Source of the DNA: UBA6522 sp965262365
GTDB lineage: Bacteria; Pseudomonadota; Gammaproteobacteria; Steroidobacterales; Rariloculaceae
DNA: 64,000 nt
Assembly (NCBI GenBank): GCA_965262365.1
Contig: OZ253541.1
Coordinates: forward strand, 1,054,001-1,118,000
Reading direction: 5' to 3'
Every line of letters begins with the position of its first letter. Position 1 is the stretch's first letter. The position numbers and the translations under genes are program-made. Below the pieces are notes generated by a model. The model was not told the origin of the DNA. It ran no database searches and saw nothing but the letters and a program-made list of their open reading frames with translations. Shown here piece after piece: positions 8,653 through 17,135 of the stretch.

Positions 8653-9137
8653 ATGGAATGGATCCTCGCAATCGTCTTGGCTGCGCTAGCGGCGCTGGCC
8701 CGCACTTGGCTGAAGGGTTTTCTCAATCCCTTCATTCCGTCTCCAGCACGAGCACGGCTTTTCCTCAAGAACATCAATACCCCGAATCCCAAACCTTTCG
8801 GTGACCGCTTCCACCTGGTCCTTTGCTGGTTGGCAAGAGACGCGACTCCATCGGGGCTTGGCCAGAGACAAGTCCAGAATGCATCGTTGGACTCAACAAT
8901 TGGGCGCGGGCAAAACAGCTCGACGCCGTCGTGTGGACAGCACTGGAATCCAACTTTAAGGAGGAAGGGCTGTCCCTAGAGGATCAGGTGATTGGACATC
9001 TTCAATCGCTTGTCGCATCGAAGCGCGACGAAGCAGAGCGGTATATCCGGCATGCGCCAAGACAAATCGATACGGAACTGCGTCGACGGATCGAAGCGAA
9101 GCTGCAATGGGTTGCAGTTAACGTAGACCAAAGCTAA
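8653..9137 (+). pseudogene. Membrane-anchored hypothetical protein, apparently frameshifted
   Basis: Frame 1 from ATG 8653 encodes an N-terminal transmembrane helix (ILAIVLAALAALARTWL) and a conserved-looking segment 'FGDRFHLVLCWLARD'. A different frame then encodes a well-composed C-terminal half (LDAVVWTALESNFKEEG ... DTELRRRIEAKLQWVAV) ending at TAA 9137. The two halves look like one protein of about 160 aa with a frameshift between roughly 8830 and 8890. I do not recognise the family with confidence. It follows the protease-like gene by 40 bp, so the pair may have been a two-gene unit. Confidence 0.45.
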
Positions 9138-9293
9138 CCGAACCGCCTGCGGCAATATTCCAGCAGAAGCAACGGGGCACTTCCAACTTGCGCGGAGGAC
9201 ACGCTCCCGCACACCGCTCGCTCATCGGGATTCCTCCTGGGAGCCTACGTCAAATCTCGGGTAGGTAAGGCGGTCTCGGTCGCCCAGAAATTC

Positions 9294-9318
9294 GCGGTCT
9301 CCCTCTCCGTCACTACTT
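9294..9318 (+). repeat. att-like repeat, copy B
   Basis: GCGGTCTCCCTCTCCGTC followed by ACTACTT. It shares CTCCCTCTCCG(T/C)CACTA and the following T-run with copy C at 12225. It has the same orientation as copies A and C. Confidence 0.5.
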
Positions 9319-9745
9319 TTTAATAAGTAATTGTTTTTTAAGTTACTTCTTACTGTAGAACTATAAATTTCCCACTCCATTTCTCACGGACAACTAGACA
9401 CTGCACGAAACAAAACCGGACAGCTAGAAATGATCGTGCCGCTTCGCTAACTCCCGCCTGCACCGCCGATTCGATAGATTCGACACGGCGCGAGGGCAGC
9501 ACGGCGGCGGTGCACAAACCGCTACCCAGAATTGCCTCCTCCAGCACATTGCTCATATCGCCATACCGCGCGTCGCGCTCGCAAACTGGATGAAACGCTG
9601 ACGCGTTTCCGGCTCAGCCTCGCCCTCTTTCGCCGCTCGAAATATCAGTCTCGCTAGCCGCCAAACGCCTCACACCACAGATCTGGCTCCAAATGCAGAC
9701 AGACTACGATCTGTGGCAGGCACGAAGCCACATCGACTGTCAATC

Positions 9746-9772
9746 GGGGGGGGGGGGGGGGGGGGGGGGGGG
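9746..9772 (+). repeat. Poly-G homopolymer, 27 bases
   Basis: An uninterrupted run of 27 G, flanked by CTGTCAATC and AATGTTTCAG. Such tracts are slippage-prone. It is either a hypervariable or phase-variable tract or an assembly/sequencing artefact. It lies about 570 bp upstream of the HEPN-LprI gene and within no supported gene. Confidence 0.9.
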
Positions 9773-9953
9773 AATGTTTCAGCGCGCTGGCGCCGTTCGG
9801 GAGCGCTTTTGCCGCCTGCTCGACGGGGTGTCCGCAGCTACTGCGTTGGCGGTCGCGGCCGAGTAATCCGCCCGGCGGCTCGCGCACCGCCGTACACAGC
9901 AGACAGCACGAAATGTGCGGATCTCCTTGAGCGTTGCTGCCCTGTAGACGTGA

Positions 9954-10245
9954 TTAATCGCTATGAATTCTGAGAAGCCAACTTTCGAAGCTCGCAGCCT
10001 TTCCTTGGTCGTTTGCCAGGTGGTCAAACCATTGCTCATTCTGGCATTCGACTCGCATCGAGCTATTGAACGATTCGAAAAACGCACAATCGGTCGGCTC
10101 GCCTGGCCGTGAGAACTGCATCGCGACGTCAATTCCACACGCTCACAGGTCAACCACACGGCCGGCAAACTCGCCGTCGTAGTTATAACAGCGGATCCGT
10201 TTAAGCGCCCTCGCACCGTGTGCGACCAAGGGCTCCGGCATCAAC
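9954..10245 (-). pseudogene. IS3-family transposase OrfB remnant
   Basis: The minus strand encodes the C-terminal part of an IS3-type DDE integrase: 'KRIRCYNYDGEFAGRVVDL', an in-frame TGA (10143-10145), 'FSRPGEPTDCAFFESFNSS' and then 'MRVECQNEQWFDHL'. These match the conserved D-N-G-x-E-F and FSRPGKPTDNAFIESFNG..R.ECLN..WF signatures. The Asp-Asn-Gly has become Tyr-Asp-Gly, a stop interrupts the frame, and the rest of the element is missing. It is an old, dead insertion-sequence fragment inside the island. Confidence 0.75.
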
Positions 10246-10338
10246 TTCGGATGGCTTGAATGATTCCAGAGGAGCCTCATACTAACGCCCAATTGCGTTC
10301 TATCCTGTGGGCGGTTACTGCCAAATGGGGAAAATCTA

Positions 10339-11307
10339 ATGAACTTTTTGACATCTGCACCCGGAAACTCCCGTATTCATCAAATTCTTGAAATGCGAAA
10401 GCGCGCCCACTTCGACTATCGAGAAGCGGAGATCGGTATACGATTGAAGCAAATCAAGCGTGCTTACCGTGGCGTCACCCCCAACCAGACGGAAATTTTG
10501 CGCTATTTTCCCGTCGCGCTGATCGCTTCCGTTGAATCGTTTGTTCGTATGGCTACCAAGGAACTAATTGATCACGGCGAGCCATACCTTGGCAATGCCG
10601 AGTCGCTCATTCGAAATGAAAAATTTGACTACGACGCCTTGAAATACATGCATGGTCAGCTCGTCACAATCGGCGACCTCGTTTCACAACAACTTAGACT
10701 GAGTGACCTTTCCAAAGTTTTGACAACCATGAAGAAACTTATGGATTGCGACATAAAGGAAAAGCTTTCGGGTGTCATCGAGAGATGGGATGTCGAAGTA
10801 GAAGGGAACCCACGCGTGCCCATTATCGCCGACATCGATACCACCTTCAGACATGTCAGTGAAACTTTTCGACTGCGTCATATTTTCTGCCACGAAATTG
10901 CTAGCCGGATCTCCGTAACCAAAGAAGAAATCGATAAATGTGTTCAACACACTGTCTTGTTCTTAGACGCTTTCAACTGCCTCATCCAGCAAACTCTTTA
11001 TCCAAATTCGCCACTCACCCAAGCCGACATAAATGTCGCTGCTGCCAATGACTATCTGCACGAGAAAGCCATACTTGATAACCAACTTCTCGAAATAAAT
11101 CAGGAGCTGTCCAATAAACAAAGAGCCCTACTTGAAATAGCTAATGCGGCGTGGGAAACATTCGTTGAGGTAAGTGTTGAAATTGAGGGCCTGCAGTACG
11201 AGGGCGGCACAATCCGTCCTACGATCGAAAACAGCGCAGCCGCGCAGTTCACTCGAGAGAGACAGCAACACCTCAAGGACCTAGTCACGCTCGTTAAAGC
11301 AAATTGA
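10339..11307 (+). CDS. HEPN-like domain fused to a cytoplasmic LprI-like (DUF1311) domain
   Basis: The 322-aa protein has no signal peptide. The mostly helical N-terminal ~215 residues end in 'RLRHIFCHEIASR', where R180-x4-H185 matches the HEPN ribonuclease active-site pattern and the RiboL-PSP/MAE-type HEPN 'LRxxxxHE' context. Residues ~235-318 ('NDYLHEKAILDNQLLEIN', 'LEIANAAWETFVEV', 'YEGGTIRPTI', 'FTRERQQHLKDL') match the LprI / DUF1311 repeat-like domain, but without its usual disulfide cysteines or export signal. The start has GGGGA about 7 bases upstream. Base composition is AT-rich. HEPN proteins act in toxin-antitoxin and anti-phage systems. The fusion suggests a toxin with a lysozyme-inhibitor-like sensing module, which is inference. 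Confidence 0.6.
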   Translation: MNFLTSAPGNSRIHQILEMRKRAHFDYREAEIGIRLKQIKRAYRGVTPNQTEILRYFPVALIASVESFVRMATKELIDHGEPYLGNAESLIRNEKFDYDALKYMHGQLVTIGDLVSQQLRLSDLSKVLTTMKKLMDCDIKEKLSGVIERWDVEVEGNPRVPIIADIDTTFRHVSETFRLRHIFCHEIASRISVTKEEIDKCVQHTVLFLDAFNCLIQQTLYPNSPLTQADINVAAANDYLHEKAILDNQLLEINQELSNKQRALLEIANAAWETFVEVSVEIEGLQYEGGTIRPTIENSAAAQFTRERQQHLKDLVTLVKAN

Positions 11308-11400
11308 TCCCGGCCCTCTCTGCCAACATCACTGAGACACCAGCGACCTTTGGAATTACTGTAGGGCGGTGGAGGTGAAGTGACCGCTCTGTATGGTTGC

Positions 11401-12096
11401 CTATGACCAGTTGGGGAAACGAATTTCGTCTCTCGATTGCGGCACAATGACTAAGACCCGAGTGGATGATTGAACGCTTTGCAGAAGATCAAAGTCCGCT
11501 TCCAAACCATGCTCCTCGGGCGAAATAGCTTCAGCGACAGAAAAACCCTCGGAAAGACTCCAATCAAGATTGCTTGGCATCGGGCCGTCGCGAAAGGTCA
11601 CAACATGCGTGGGGCAACTTCCTAAAAGCTCATCACCTCTATCGTACAGCCCACTAGCGTTCTGGTCGCGGTATGCAATCAAGAATGCAACTCCCAGCTT
11701 CAAGAGTTCCTCTCGACCTGGCGTGGTGGATTCTACTGCCGAAACAAACATGAGAGCAGCTTCGGGTGGTTCAGCCGTAGTAATCGTGACGGAAAACTCA
11801 ATACTCGACAACACTCCGTTCGTCCAATAGTAGAATCGGTCATCCTCGATCCCCCATAGGAGGCCGATGGATACCTCCGACTCGTCAATATTCGGGTCCC
11901 GGATGTCTAACGCTCCCAATACCGACAGGCGAACCTCTCCGTCTGGGGCGGTGGGGACGGTGGGGGGCAGATCCGTTTCGCTTATTAGGCCCAAAAACGC
12001 GATGATCACGCCTACTACTGCTGCAATCGCAATCACACGATCGCGATTGTGCGTATGCTCGAGCCAAACCCAACATTTCCTAATGAATTCAATCAT
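11401..12096 (-). CDS. Membrane-anchored hypothetical protein
   Basis: The 231-aa protein has one N-terminal transmembrane helix (VIAIAAVVGVIIAFLGLI, about residues 21-38) and a predicted extracytoplasmic domain rich in beta strands. The family is not recognised. It is convergent with the HEPN-LprI gene, about 95 bp from its stop, and lies inside the island next to att-like repeat copy C. It contains two cysteines, one in 'LGSCPTHVV'. Composition is AT-richer than the flanking core genes, consistent with horizontal acquisition. Confidence 0.55.
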   Translation of the reverse strand: MIEFIRKCWVWLEHTHNRDRVIAIAAVVGVIIAFLGLISETDLPPTVPTAPDGEVRLSVLGALDIRDPNIDESEVSIGLLWGIEDDRFYYWTNGVLSSIEFSVTITTAEPPEAALMFVSAVESTTPGREELLKLGVAFLIAYRDQNASGLYDRGDELLGSCPTHVVTFRDGPMPSNLDWSLSEGFSVAEAISPEEHGLEADFDLLQSVQSSTRVLVIVPQSRDEIRFPNWS

Positions 12097-12545
12097 TGTT
12101 CCCGCTTATAGCACAATGATTATTCTAGGGTAAAACAGCCACTCTTGGGCACTAATCTAGATCAGCAAGATCACTGACAATTGGTAAGCTGGCGTACCCC
12201 CATCATGCATCGAATTTGCGGCGAGCGCTTACTCCCTCTCCGCCACTAACTTTTTGTAATCTATTGCTATATAAAGACAAAAGAGCAGATATTCAATTTA
12301 AGTTGTACTTTTGGTTGTACCTTTTTGCAGGCGATTGTCAAAGACATTGAGGCGCTTCAACGGCATCTCATGACGGGCAATGTGCGCACCCGTTCGCATT
12401 CACGTCCTCCAGATTACCCGTTTTTCCACTCCACCATTGCTAGATCATCAACCTATGAAACTGTTCAAATCAATCTTCTCATGCCCACTGTTCCACAATT
12501 GCCTGCCAAGCGGACCGAATCCGCTCAATTGGTGACACTTGCCAA
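12097..12545. other. AT-rich intergenic stretch with repeat copy C
   Basis: About 450 bases without a supported gene. Copy C of the att-like repeat (12225-12251) is followed by a strongly AT-rich run to about 12330. This could be the right end of a small mobile cassette that begins at copy B. Confidence 0.4.
12225..12251 (+). repeat. att-like repeat, copy C
   Basis: GCGCTTACTCCCTCTCCG followed by CCACTAACT. Copies A and B are close variants in the same orientation, about 4.8 and 2.9 kb upstream. The core CCCTCTCCGCCA resembles a tRNA 3' acceptor end. Confidence 0.5.
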
Positions 12546-13418
12546 TTATTGTTTCGTGACCGGTGCAGCGCGCGCTGCGAAGGCCGCTGTTGCCGCCAGC
12601 ACCCACTGCGCTTGGCCGCGTGAATACTCCACCACGCCGCCTTCAACATGACCGTGATGCGCCTGATGCGCGTAATGCCGTACCGCGCTCCATACCGCGC
12701 CTTCCCGTTCTGATTCGGACATTCCCTTTCGATTACTTGCAAGTCGATCCAGGCACTTCGCCGCCCATGTTTGTGTCCCGTATTTCTTTCGGCCCAAGTC
12801 CTCCACGGCTGCGCGGCACCCGGCGATGCACCCCTGATAGTCTCCGTGTCGAAACCGCTCTTCGGCCCGCCGTAATTCCGCCCAGAATTCATTTAGGCCA
12901 TCAGATTGACTGTGGAACGGCAACGCCACCTCGATCAACATCACGTCGCGTGCCCCTGCTTGACGCAGGAGTTTTATCCAGTTCGATCAGGGCTCTCGGT
13001 GATGAATTGTGTCCGTGACGTTGTAAGTGTCCTCACCCTCATCAAGGCGTCCTACCAACACCAACTCGAAGTCCAGATCCCCCGTTCCGCGCAATGCCTC
13101 CAGCGCAGCGATCTGGCCTGGGCGCATTGAGAGGACAGCCCCCACGCTTGAAGACGTCGAAAACTTGCATTGCCGCAACTCAAATACGCCGTCAGGCCTT
13201 GCAAAACCGCAACGGATACTTCGCCCGCCCGCTGATCCGACTTTGATTTCTGCCCCTGCGATGGACACGCCGCAGCCCGATGTATTACCTCCATTCACGC
13301 TCACCTTCAGTGCGAACACGAGTTCGTATCCGCACAGGACCGGCTGTAAGTTCAGATTCGCGAACGCTACGTCCGCACTTACTCGCCCGCTTATCGCCAT
13401 CACCATTTTCCGCCCCAC
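12546..13418 (-). pseudogene. HEPN-like hypothetical protein interrupted by one in-frame TGA
   Basis: The two halves lie in one frame. The first (13418 or ATG 13406 down to 12990) is a beta-rich domain ending 'NVTDTIHHREP'. TGA at 12987-12989 interrupts it. The second half then reads 'SNWIKLLRQAGARDVMLIEV', 'RAEERFRHGDYQGCIAGCR' and 'VRHYAHQAHHGHV'. The second half is the kind of helical domain found at the C-terminus of HEPN-like hypothetical proteins, and the R-H-Y-A-H-Q-A-H stretch could be an R-x4-6-H motif. A single C-to-T change (CGA to TGA) would explain the stop. Without readthrough only the ~140-aa beta domain would be made. The original length was about 290 aa. Confidence 0.6.
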
Positions 13419-13699
13419 TATTCGCTGTACACGCTAGTCTGACCTGCGCCGTCCGAAACAATGCATCTTGCGGCCGCCGTCGCACCCTTCAAACGTTGAT
13501 CCGAGTCCGTGTCGCTACGTACCTCGCCGTTTCGCCCCCGCGTGCCAGACACACTGAATCGAATCTCGTCTCTGTCAGGTTCTATCGCCACCTTGCCGTT
13601 CTGCGAAGCTGCCGTCGACGACCACTCCTCCTGCCTTTTAGTCGTCCTAATGTGAGGGCAAGTCCACTTCAGTTCTCGCGATCCTCCAAAATCTCCCAA
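13418..13699 (-). CDS. Small hypothetical ORF between the two HEPN-like genes
   Basis: This 93-codon open frame has a C-terminal half with protein-like composition (IEPDRDEIRFSVSGT ... RCIVSDGAGQTSV). Its stop overlaps the next gene's first codon, and its start overlaps the end of the upstream HEPN-like gene by about 30 bp. The N-terminal part looks artificial, so the real start may be internal. The family is unknown, and it could be a chance frame. Confidence 0.25.
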   Translation of the reverse strand: MGDFGGSRELKWTCPHIRTTKRQEEWSSTAASQNGKVAIEPDRDEIRFSVSGTRGRNGEVRSDTDSDQRLKGATAAARCIVSDGAGQTSVYSE

Positions 13700-15072
13700 T
13701 CTTCGGGTGGACCCTCTCGAACCAACTTGAATAGCGATTTCCTCGCAAGACTAAACCCCGCTGCGAATGCCGTTTCTTTTCTGAACGGCAATGCCTCGCC
13801 CGACCCACTGTGAACAATTTCGGAACGAACTTTATAAAACCTCCGGATGGTCTCTCTGATCTGTTCCCGATCCAACGCGTCGGTTCCAAGCAAGTTCGCA
13901 ACCCTTTTTTGCAACTTGTACAACTTACCCCGTCTTGGTAGTTTGTACATGCCTTCGAGGGTAACCGCCACATCCAGAACCTTGTCTTGCATCGCAAACC
14001 GTCCCGTCCGTGAAAGTGCACCAGCCAGTCGCGCAACAGAGCGCGCCATCCTCTTGTAACGCGCGCCTTGCCGACTCTCAAAAGCCTCTAACGCCTCATC
14101 GACGCTCGCCCTACTGATAATTGGCATCTCCCTGAAGCCATCAAGTCCCCCCGCCGACCAGGTACCGAGCATCCCCAAATTGATTCTCGACTGGCCCAGG
14201 AGTCGGGCAGCCGACAGGTCGATGCAATTCGACATGCTTGCGAGCGGCACGACCGGCACCTCGTGACTCATGGCGATTAGATCCAGCAGTGTACGAGCAT
14301 CAACGAAAAACCGTTCCCCCGGGTGTCTCGACGGTTCGTTCATGCTGCCCGCCCGCCGGAATCTCGGTCGCCAACGGAACGGCCGAACCACTGCCCCCAA
14401 CGAACGCCAGTTGTGAATACCTGCCCCGGATGGCGCGAGTTCGTCCACCAGTTCCCGCTCGACGAACCGCCGGAATTCCCGGAACGGAAGGATTGACATC
14501 CCGGCTTCGACATCAATTCGTTCCGGCACGGTCAGCCCGAAGAACAAGAGTGCGTCGCAGCCCGCATCGAGATTTCCCAACGCATCGGCCGGCTTCTCCC
14601 AATCCGGGAGAAGTAAACCGTTTAGTTCGCCCGCCGCCAGCCGGAATCGATCGCCCGATACTTCCGCAGCCCGGGCCATCAGTCCCGCTATCAGATCTCC
14701 GGCGGAAATCCGCGTTCCGGAATCTAGCATTTGCAGCCAGAAGTTGTTCTCGCCGACGGTCCGGCCGGCTACCGCAACCCTCTCGAGCTCGGGGTGGGAA
14801 AGCAAGATATGGCGCGTGGGATCCAGCACGCTACGCAGACGCGCATACTCGGCTTCCTGGTCGAATCTCTCACTGTATCGCGCACTGGAATAAACCATGC
14901 GTAAATCATCCAGCGGAAAAGGTGTCTCGTCTTGCCCGTTTACGATTACCAACTTTCGCGTTTTCTGCTGCTGGTACGACTGCAGATAAGGCCCCTGCGC
15001 TTCCTCCAAGTCAACAAGTGCCGCTGCCAAGCGGTCGATCCAGGTCCCAAAATCGAACACCTTGGCGGTCAT
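13669..15072 (-). CDS. Hypothetical protein with C-terminal HEPN-like (Apea-like) domain
   Basis: The product is 467 aa from ATG 15072 (AGGACGAG upstream). A longer frame opens at 15138 but without a better ribosome site. The C-terminal ~110 residues are helical and contain 'RRFYKVRSEIVHSGSGE', an R-x4-H HEPN motif in the context seen in Apea-like HEPN domains (YxxRxxxvHG). The N-terminal 350 residues are not recognised. It lies between the TGA-split HEPN-like gene and a broken plasmid relaxase fragment. No signal peptide or membrane helix is present. It is probably an RNase-like effector of a defence or toxin system (inference from family and context). Confidence 0.55.
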   Translation of the reverse strand: MTAKVFDFGTWIDRLAAALVDLEEAQGPYLQSYQQQKTRKLVIVNGQDETPFPLDDLRMVYSSARYSERFDQEAEYARLRSVLDPTRHILLSHPELERVAVAGRTVGENNFWLQMLDSGTRISAGDLIAGLMARAAEVSGDRFRLAAGELNGLLLPDWEKPADALGNLDAGCDALLFFGLTVPERIDVEAGMSILPFREFRRFVERELVDELAPSGAGIHNWRSLGAVVRPFRWRPRFRRAGSMNEPSRHPGERFFVDARTLLDLIAMSHEVPVVPLASMSNCIDLSAARLLGQSRINLGMLGTWSAGGLDGFREMPIISRASVDEALEAFESRQGARYKRMARSVARLAGALSRTGRFAMQDKVLDVAVTLEGMYKLPRRGKLYKLQKRVANLLGTDALDREQIRETIRRFYKVRSEIVHSGSGEALPFRKETAFAAGFSLARKSLFKLVREGPPEDWEILEDREN

Positions 15073-15142
15073 ATGCTCGTCCTGTCCGTTTTTTTGCATA
15101 CGCCGTCCGTCGTTCGCCCTGTGACTTCCAAACTGCAAGTAG

Positions 15143-15477
15143 TCTGGTCAAAGCCCCAAGCACACCTGCACCCATGCCGTGATCGCCAACATTGTGCAGG
15201 GCGAGGACGGCAAATGGCGCACGATGGCCGATGGCGGTATTTTCCGGGGCAAGATGGCCATCGGAGCGATCTACCGGGCCGAACTGGCCCGGGGGCTTGA
15301 GGGGATTGGATACGGGATCGAGAAAACCCACGCGGCCGGGCGGTTCGAGATTTCCGGCGTGTCCCGCGAGGTCATCGAAGCCTTTTCCACGAGAAGGGCC
15401 GAGATCGAGGCGGCGATGAAGGCGCGTGGATTGGGTTCTCCGCTCGAGAATACCCGCATGGCGCAGCGTGTGGCGCT
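15143..15477 (+). pseudogene. MobF (TrwC/TraA-type) relaxase internal fragment
   Basis: The plus-strand frame starting after TAG 15140-15142 encodes 'KHTCTHAVIANIVQG', 'EDGKWRTM', 'AIGAIYRAELARGLEGIGY', 'GRFEISGVSREVIEAFS' and 'RRAEIEAAMKARG'. These match the segment after the three-histidine metal site of MobF conjugative relaxases. Both ends of the gene are missing. The similarity stops at about 15477 ('RMAQRVAL'), exactly where IS3-type sequence begins. It marks a former conjugative plasmid or element in this island. Confidence 0.8.
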
Positions 15478-15647
15478 GTACAGCTCAAGTGCAACTCGTC
15501 CATCAGCCGCATCAGCCGAACGTTCGCCTGGGACTCGCCCACCGGGCGGTAATACCAGCTCGAGCGGCTGATCTGCACCAGCGCGCATTGGCGCACCAGG
15601 CTCAGCCGAGGATGGTTCTCGTCGATCATCCGCCGCCTCCGATCCAC
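15478..15647 (-). pseudogene. IS3-family OrfB, N-terminal remnant
   Basis: The frame begins near 15647 (more likely ATG 15629, 'MIDENHPRLSLVRQC') with 'ALVQISRSSWYYRPVGES' and 'RLMRLMDELHLSC'. This is the usual OrfB N-terminal HTH and leader of IS3-type transposases. After 'DELHLSC' the frame leaves transposase sequence and runs through the relaxase fragment on the opposite strand. The integrase core is absent, so there is no activity. Confidence 0.75.
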
Positions 15648-15649
15648 GC

Positions 15650-15931
15650 TCAGCGATCGAAGGCTTTGGCCAAAAAATCCCGCTCCACCACCAGTTCGCC
15701 GATCTTCGCCTGAAGCCGTGTGATCTGCTCCTCATGCCCCCGATCGGCATGCCTTGCACCACGACTGAACGTCGTCTTCAGCCCCTCCTGGGCCGTGCGC
15801 TTCCAGTTGCCGATCATGATCGGGTGCACCTGGTACCGGGCCGCCAGTTCGGCGATCGTGCCGTCGCCGCGGATCGCCGCCAGGGCCACCCTGGCTTTGA
15901 ATTCAGGTGAAAAATTGCTTCGCTTTGCCAT
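15650..15931 (-). CDS. IS3-family transposase OrfA
   Basis: The 93-aa protein is a complete OrfA: 'MAKRSNFSPEFKARVALAAI', a helix-turn-helix ('GTIAELAARYQVHPIMIGNWK') and a C-terminal leucine-rich coiled coil ('ITRLQAKIGELVVERDFLAKA'). It binds the IS ends in the family. Here OrfB is truncated, so the element cannot transpose by itself. Confidence 0.9.
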   Translation of the reverse strand: MAKRSNFSPEFKARVALAAIRGDGTIAELAARYQVHPIMIGNWKRTAQEGLKTTFSRGARHADRGHEEQITRLQAKIGELVVERDFLAKAFDR

Positions 15932-16001
15932 CGTCGTAAGGTCCTCTCATCAGCGCAAATACCACCTTACAACCCTGTCCGAATTTTGGGGACCACTTCT
16001 T

Positions 16002-16679
16002 CATTCGCAGCCGATCATGGCGACAAGAGTTTCGATGCGGCCGAATTAAGCCGTTCTTGCACGAGCTTTCGACACTGGATGTTGTTTCGTTCGGCGTAGG
16101 ACACTCCCAGAATCTCCGAAAATTTGGGAAGTGGGCGAAGCATTCGAAATCGGTCAGCGCGACCCGACCGCATCTTTTACCAAGGTAAACCATCCGACGA
16201 TTGGGCGGGTTTGCTCGCCGAATGCCTCTTCTATAGATTCAATGTATCAGGCCTTTGCCGCAGTCGGACTCACTGCATCGATGCCCGACGGTGACGTGGA
16301 TTTTGCCGGTGATTGCAGCGCCGTGGTGGATCGGACCGCGCGGTCGTGATCGCAGAATTCGGCGAGCCGCGTCCGTCTATCTGACTACATTGCTCTTCGT
16401 GCAGAAGACCCATACGCTGTTGACGATCGACCAACACGGCTTTAATGAGGCCGTAACGACCTTGTAATGTGAACTGCGGTACAAGGGAGTGGATCGTTGT
16501 TCTCGACGGGAAAATGGCTGCAAGGAATCCCGCTCTTGACGGCGACGGGCGAGTCGAGCACGTATCCAACCGGCGAATTGCACGCGCGATCCACCTCAGG
16601 AAATCCGGAAATCCTTCCATGACTACGTCGCCATATTTGAACAAACCATCGATCCAGGAGAATAACAGAGGAGCTTTAT
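16002..16679. other. Intergenic stretch between IS3 remnant and molybdenum-enzyme genes
   Basis: About 680 bases without a supported gene. On the minus strand at about 16016-16150 a two-frame segment reads 'LTDFECFAHFPNF' then 'SEILGVSYAERNNIQCRK' and 'LVQERLNSAASKLLSP'. It looks like the decayed C-terminus of an unknown protein cut by the IS end. The right end carries the GAGGAGC ribosome site of the next gene. Confidence 0.4.
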
Positions 16680-17135
16680 ATGCCTACTGCGTTGACGGTT
16701 AACGATCGGCCGGTGTCAACTGCCGCGCCACCGCAGACGCCGCTGCTGTGGGTATTGCGTGAAGAACTAGGCCTTACGGGGACCAAGTTCGGTTGCGGGG
16801 CGGGGCTGTGCGGTGCGTGCATGGTGCACATTGACGGTCAACGCACGTATTCCTGTCAAACGCCTGTGTCCGCGGTCGAAGGACGCAGCGTCACAACGAT
16901 TGAAGGGCTTTCCGAGCAATCGGACCATGCCTTGCAGAGGGCATGGCTCGCGGAATCGGTTCCCCAATGCGGCTACTGTCAATCCGGCCAGATCATGAGT
17001 GCGGCGGATCTGCTCGCTCGAAATCCGGATCCGACGCGTGAGGAGATTGTCCAGCACATGAACGCCAATCTGTGCCGTTGCGGGACCTACCCGAGAATTG
17101 TCCGCGCCGTCCAGCGCGCGGCCAGGGAGGAATGA
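16680..17135 (+). CDS. (2Fe-2S) subunit of an isoquinoline-1-oxidoreductase-like molybdenum hydroxylase
   Basis: The 151-aa protein has both [2Fe-2S] clusters of xanthine-dehydrogenase-family small subunits. The ferredoxin-like motif is 'CGAGLCGAC' (about residues 40-48) and the helical-domain motifs are 'CGYCQSGQ' and 'CRCGTY'. It passes electrons from the molybdopterin subunit. The ATG at 16680 follows GAGGAGC. The stop overlaps the start of the large subunit (ATGA). The C-terminus is short, as in IorA. Confidence 0.9.
   Translation: MPTALTVNDRPVSTAAPPQTPLLWVLREELGLTGTKFGCGAGLCGACMVHIDGQRTYSCQTPVSAVEGRSVTTIEGLSEQSDHALQRAWLAESVPQCGYCQSGQIMSAADLLARNPDPTREEIVQHMNANLCRCGTYPRIVRAVQRAAREE

Larger units (their letters stand above)
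9138..9953. other. Long intergenic stretch with repeat copy B and a poly-G run
   Basis: About 800 bases without a supported gene. It contains att-like repeat copy B (9294-9318), an adjacent AT-rich segment (9318-9370) and a 27-base G homopolymer (9746-9772). A 68-codon minus-strand open frame at 9350-9556 has no ribosome site or recognisable family. Confidence 0.4.
15478..16001 (-). mobile_element. Truncated IS3-family insertion sequence
   Basis: The fragment keeps the terminal sequence at its right side (about 15976-16001, CTGTCCGAATTTTGGGGACC), an intact orfA and the first ~55 codons of orfB. It ends abruptly at the relaxase fragment, so the orfB 3' part and the left terminal repeat are lost by deletion. 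Confidence 0.7.

Noticed and set aside
7414..15138. A complete prophage or conjugative element
   Set aside because: There are no structural, packaging or type IV secretion genes. Only a relaxase fragment and IS remnants remain.
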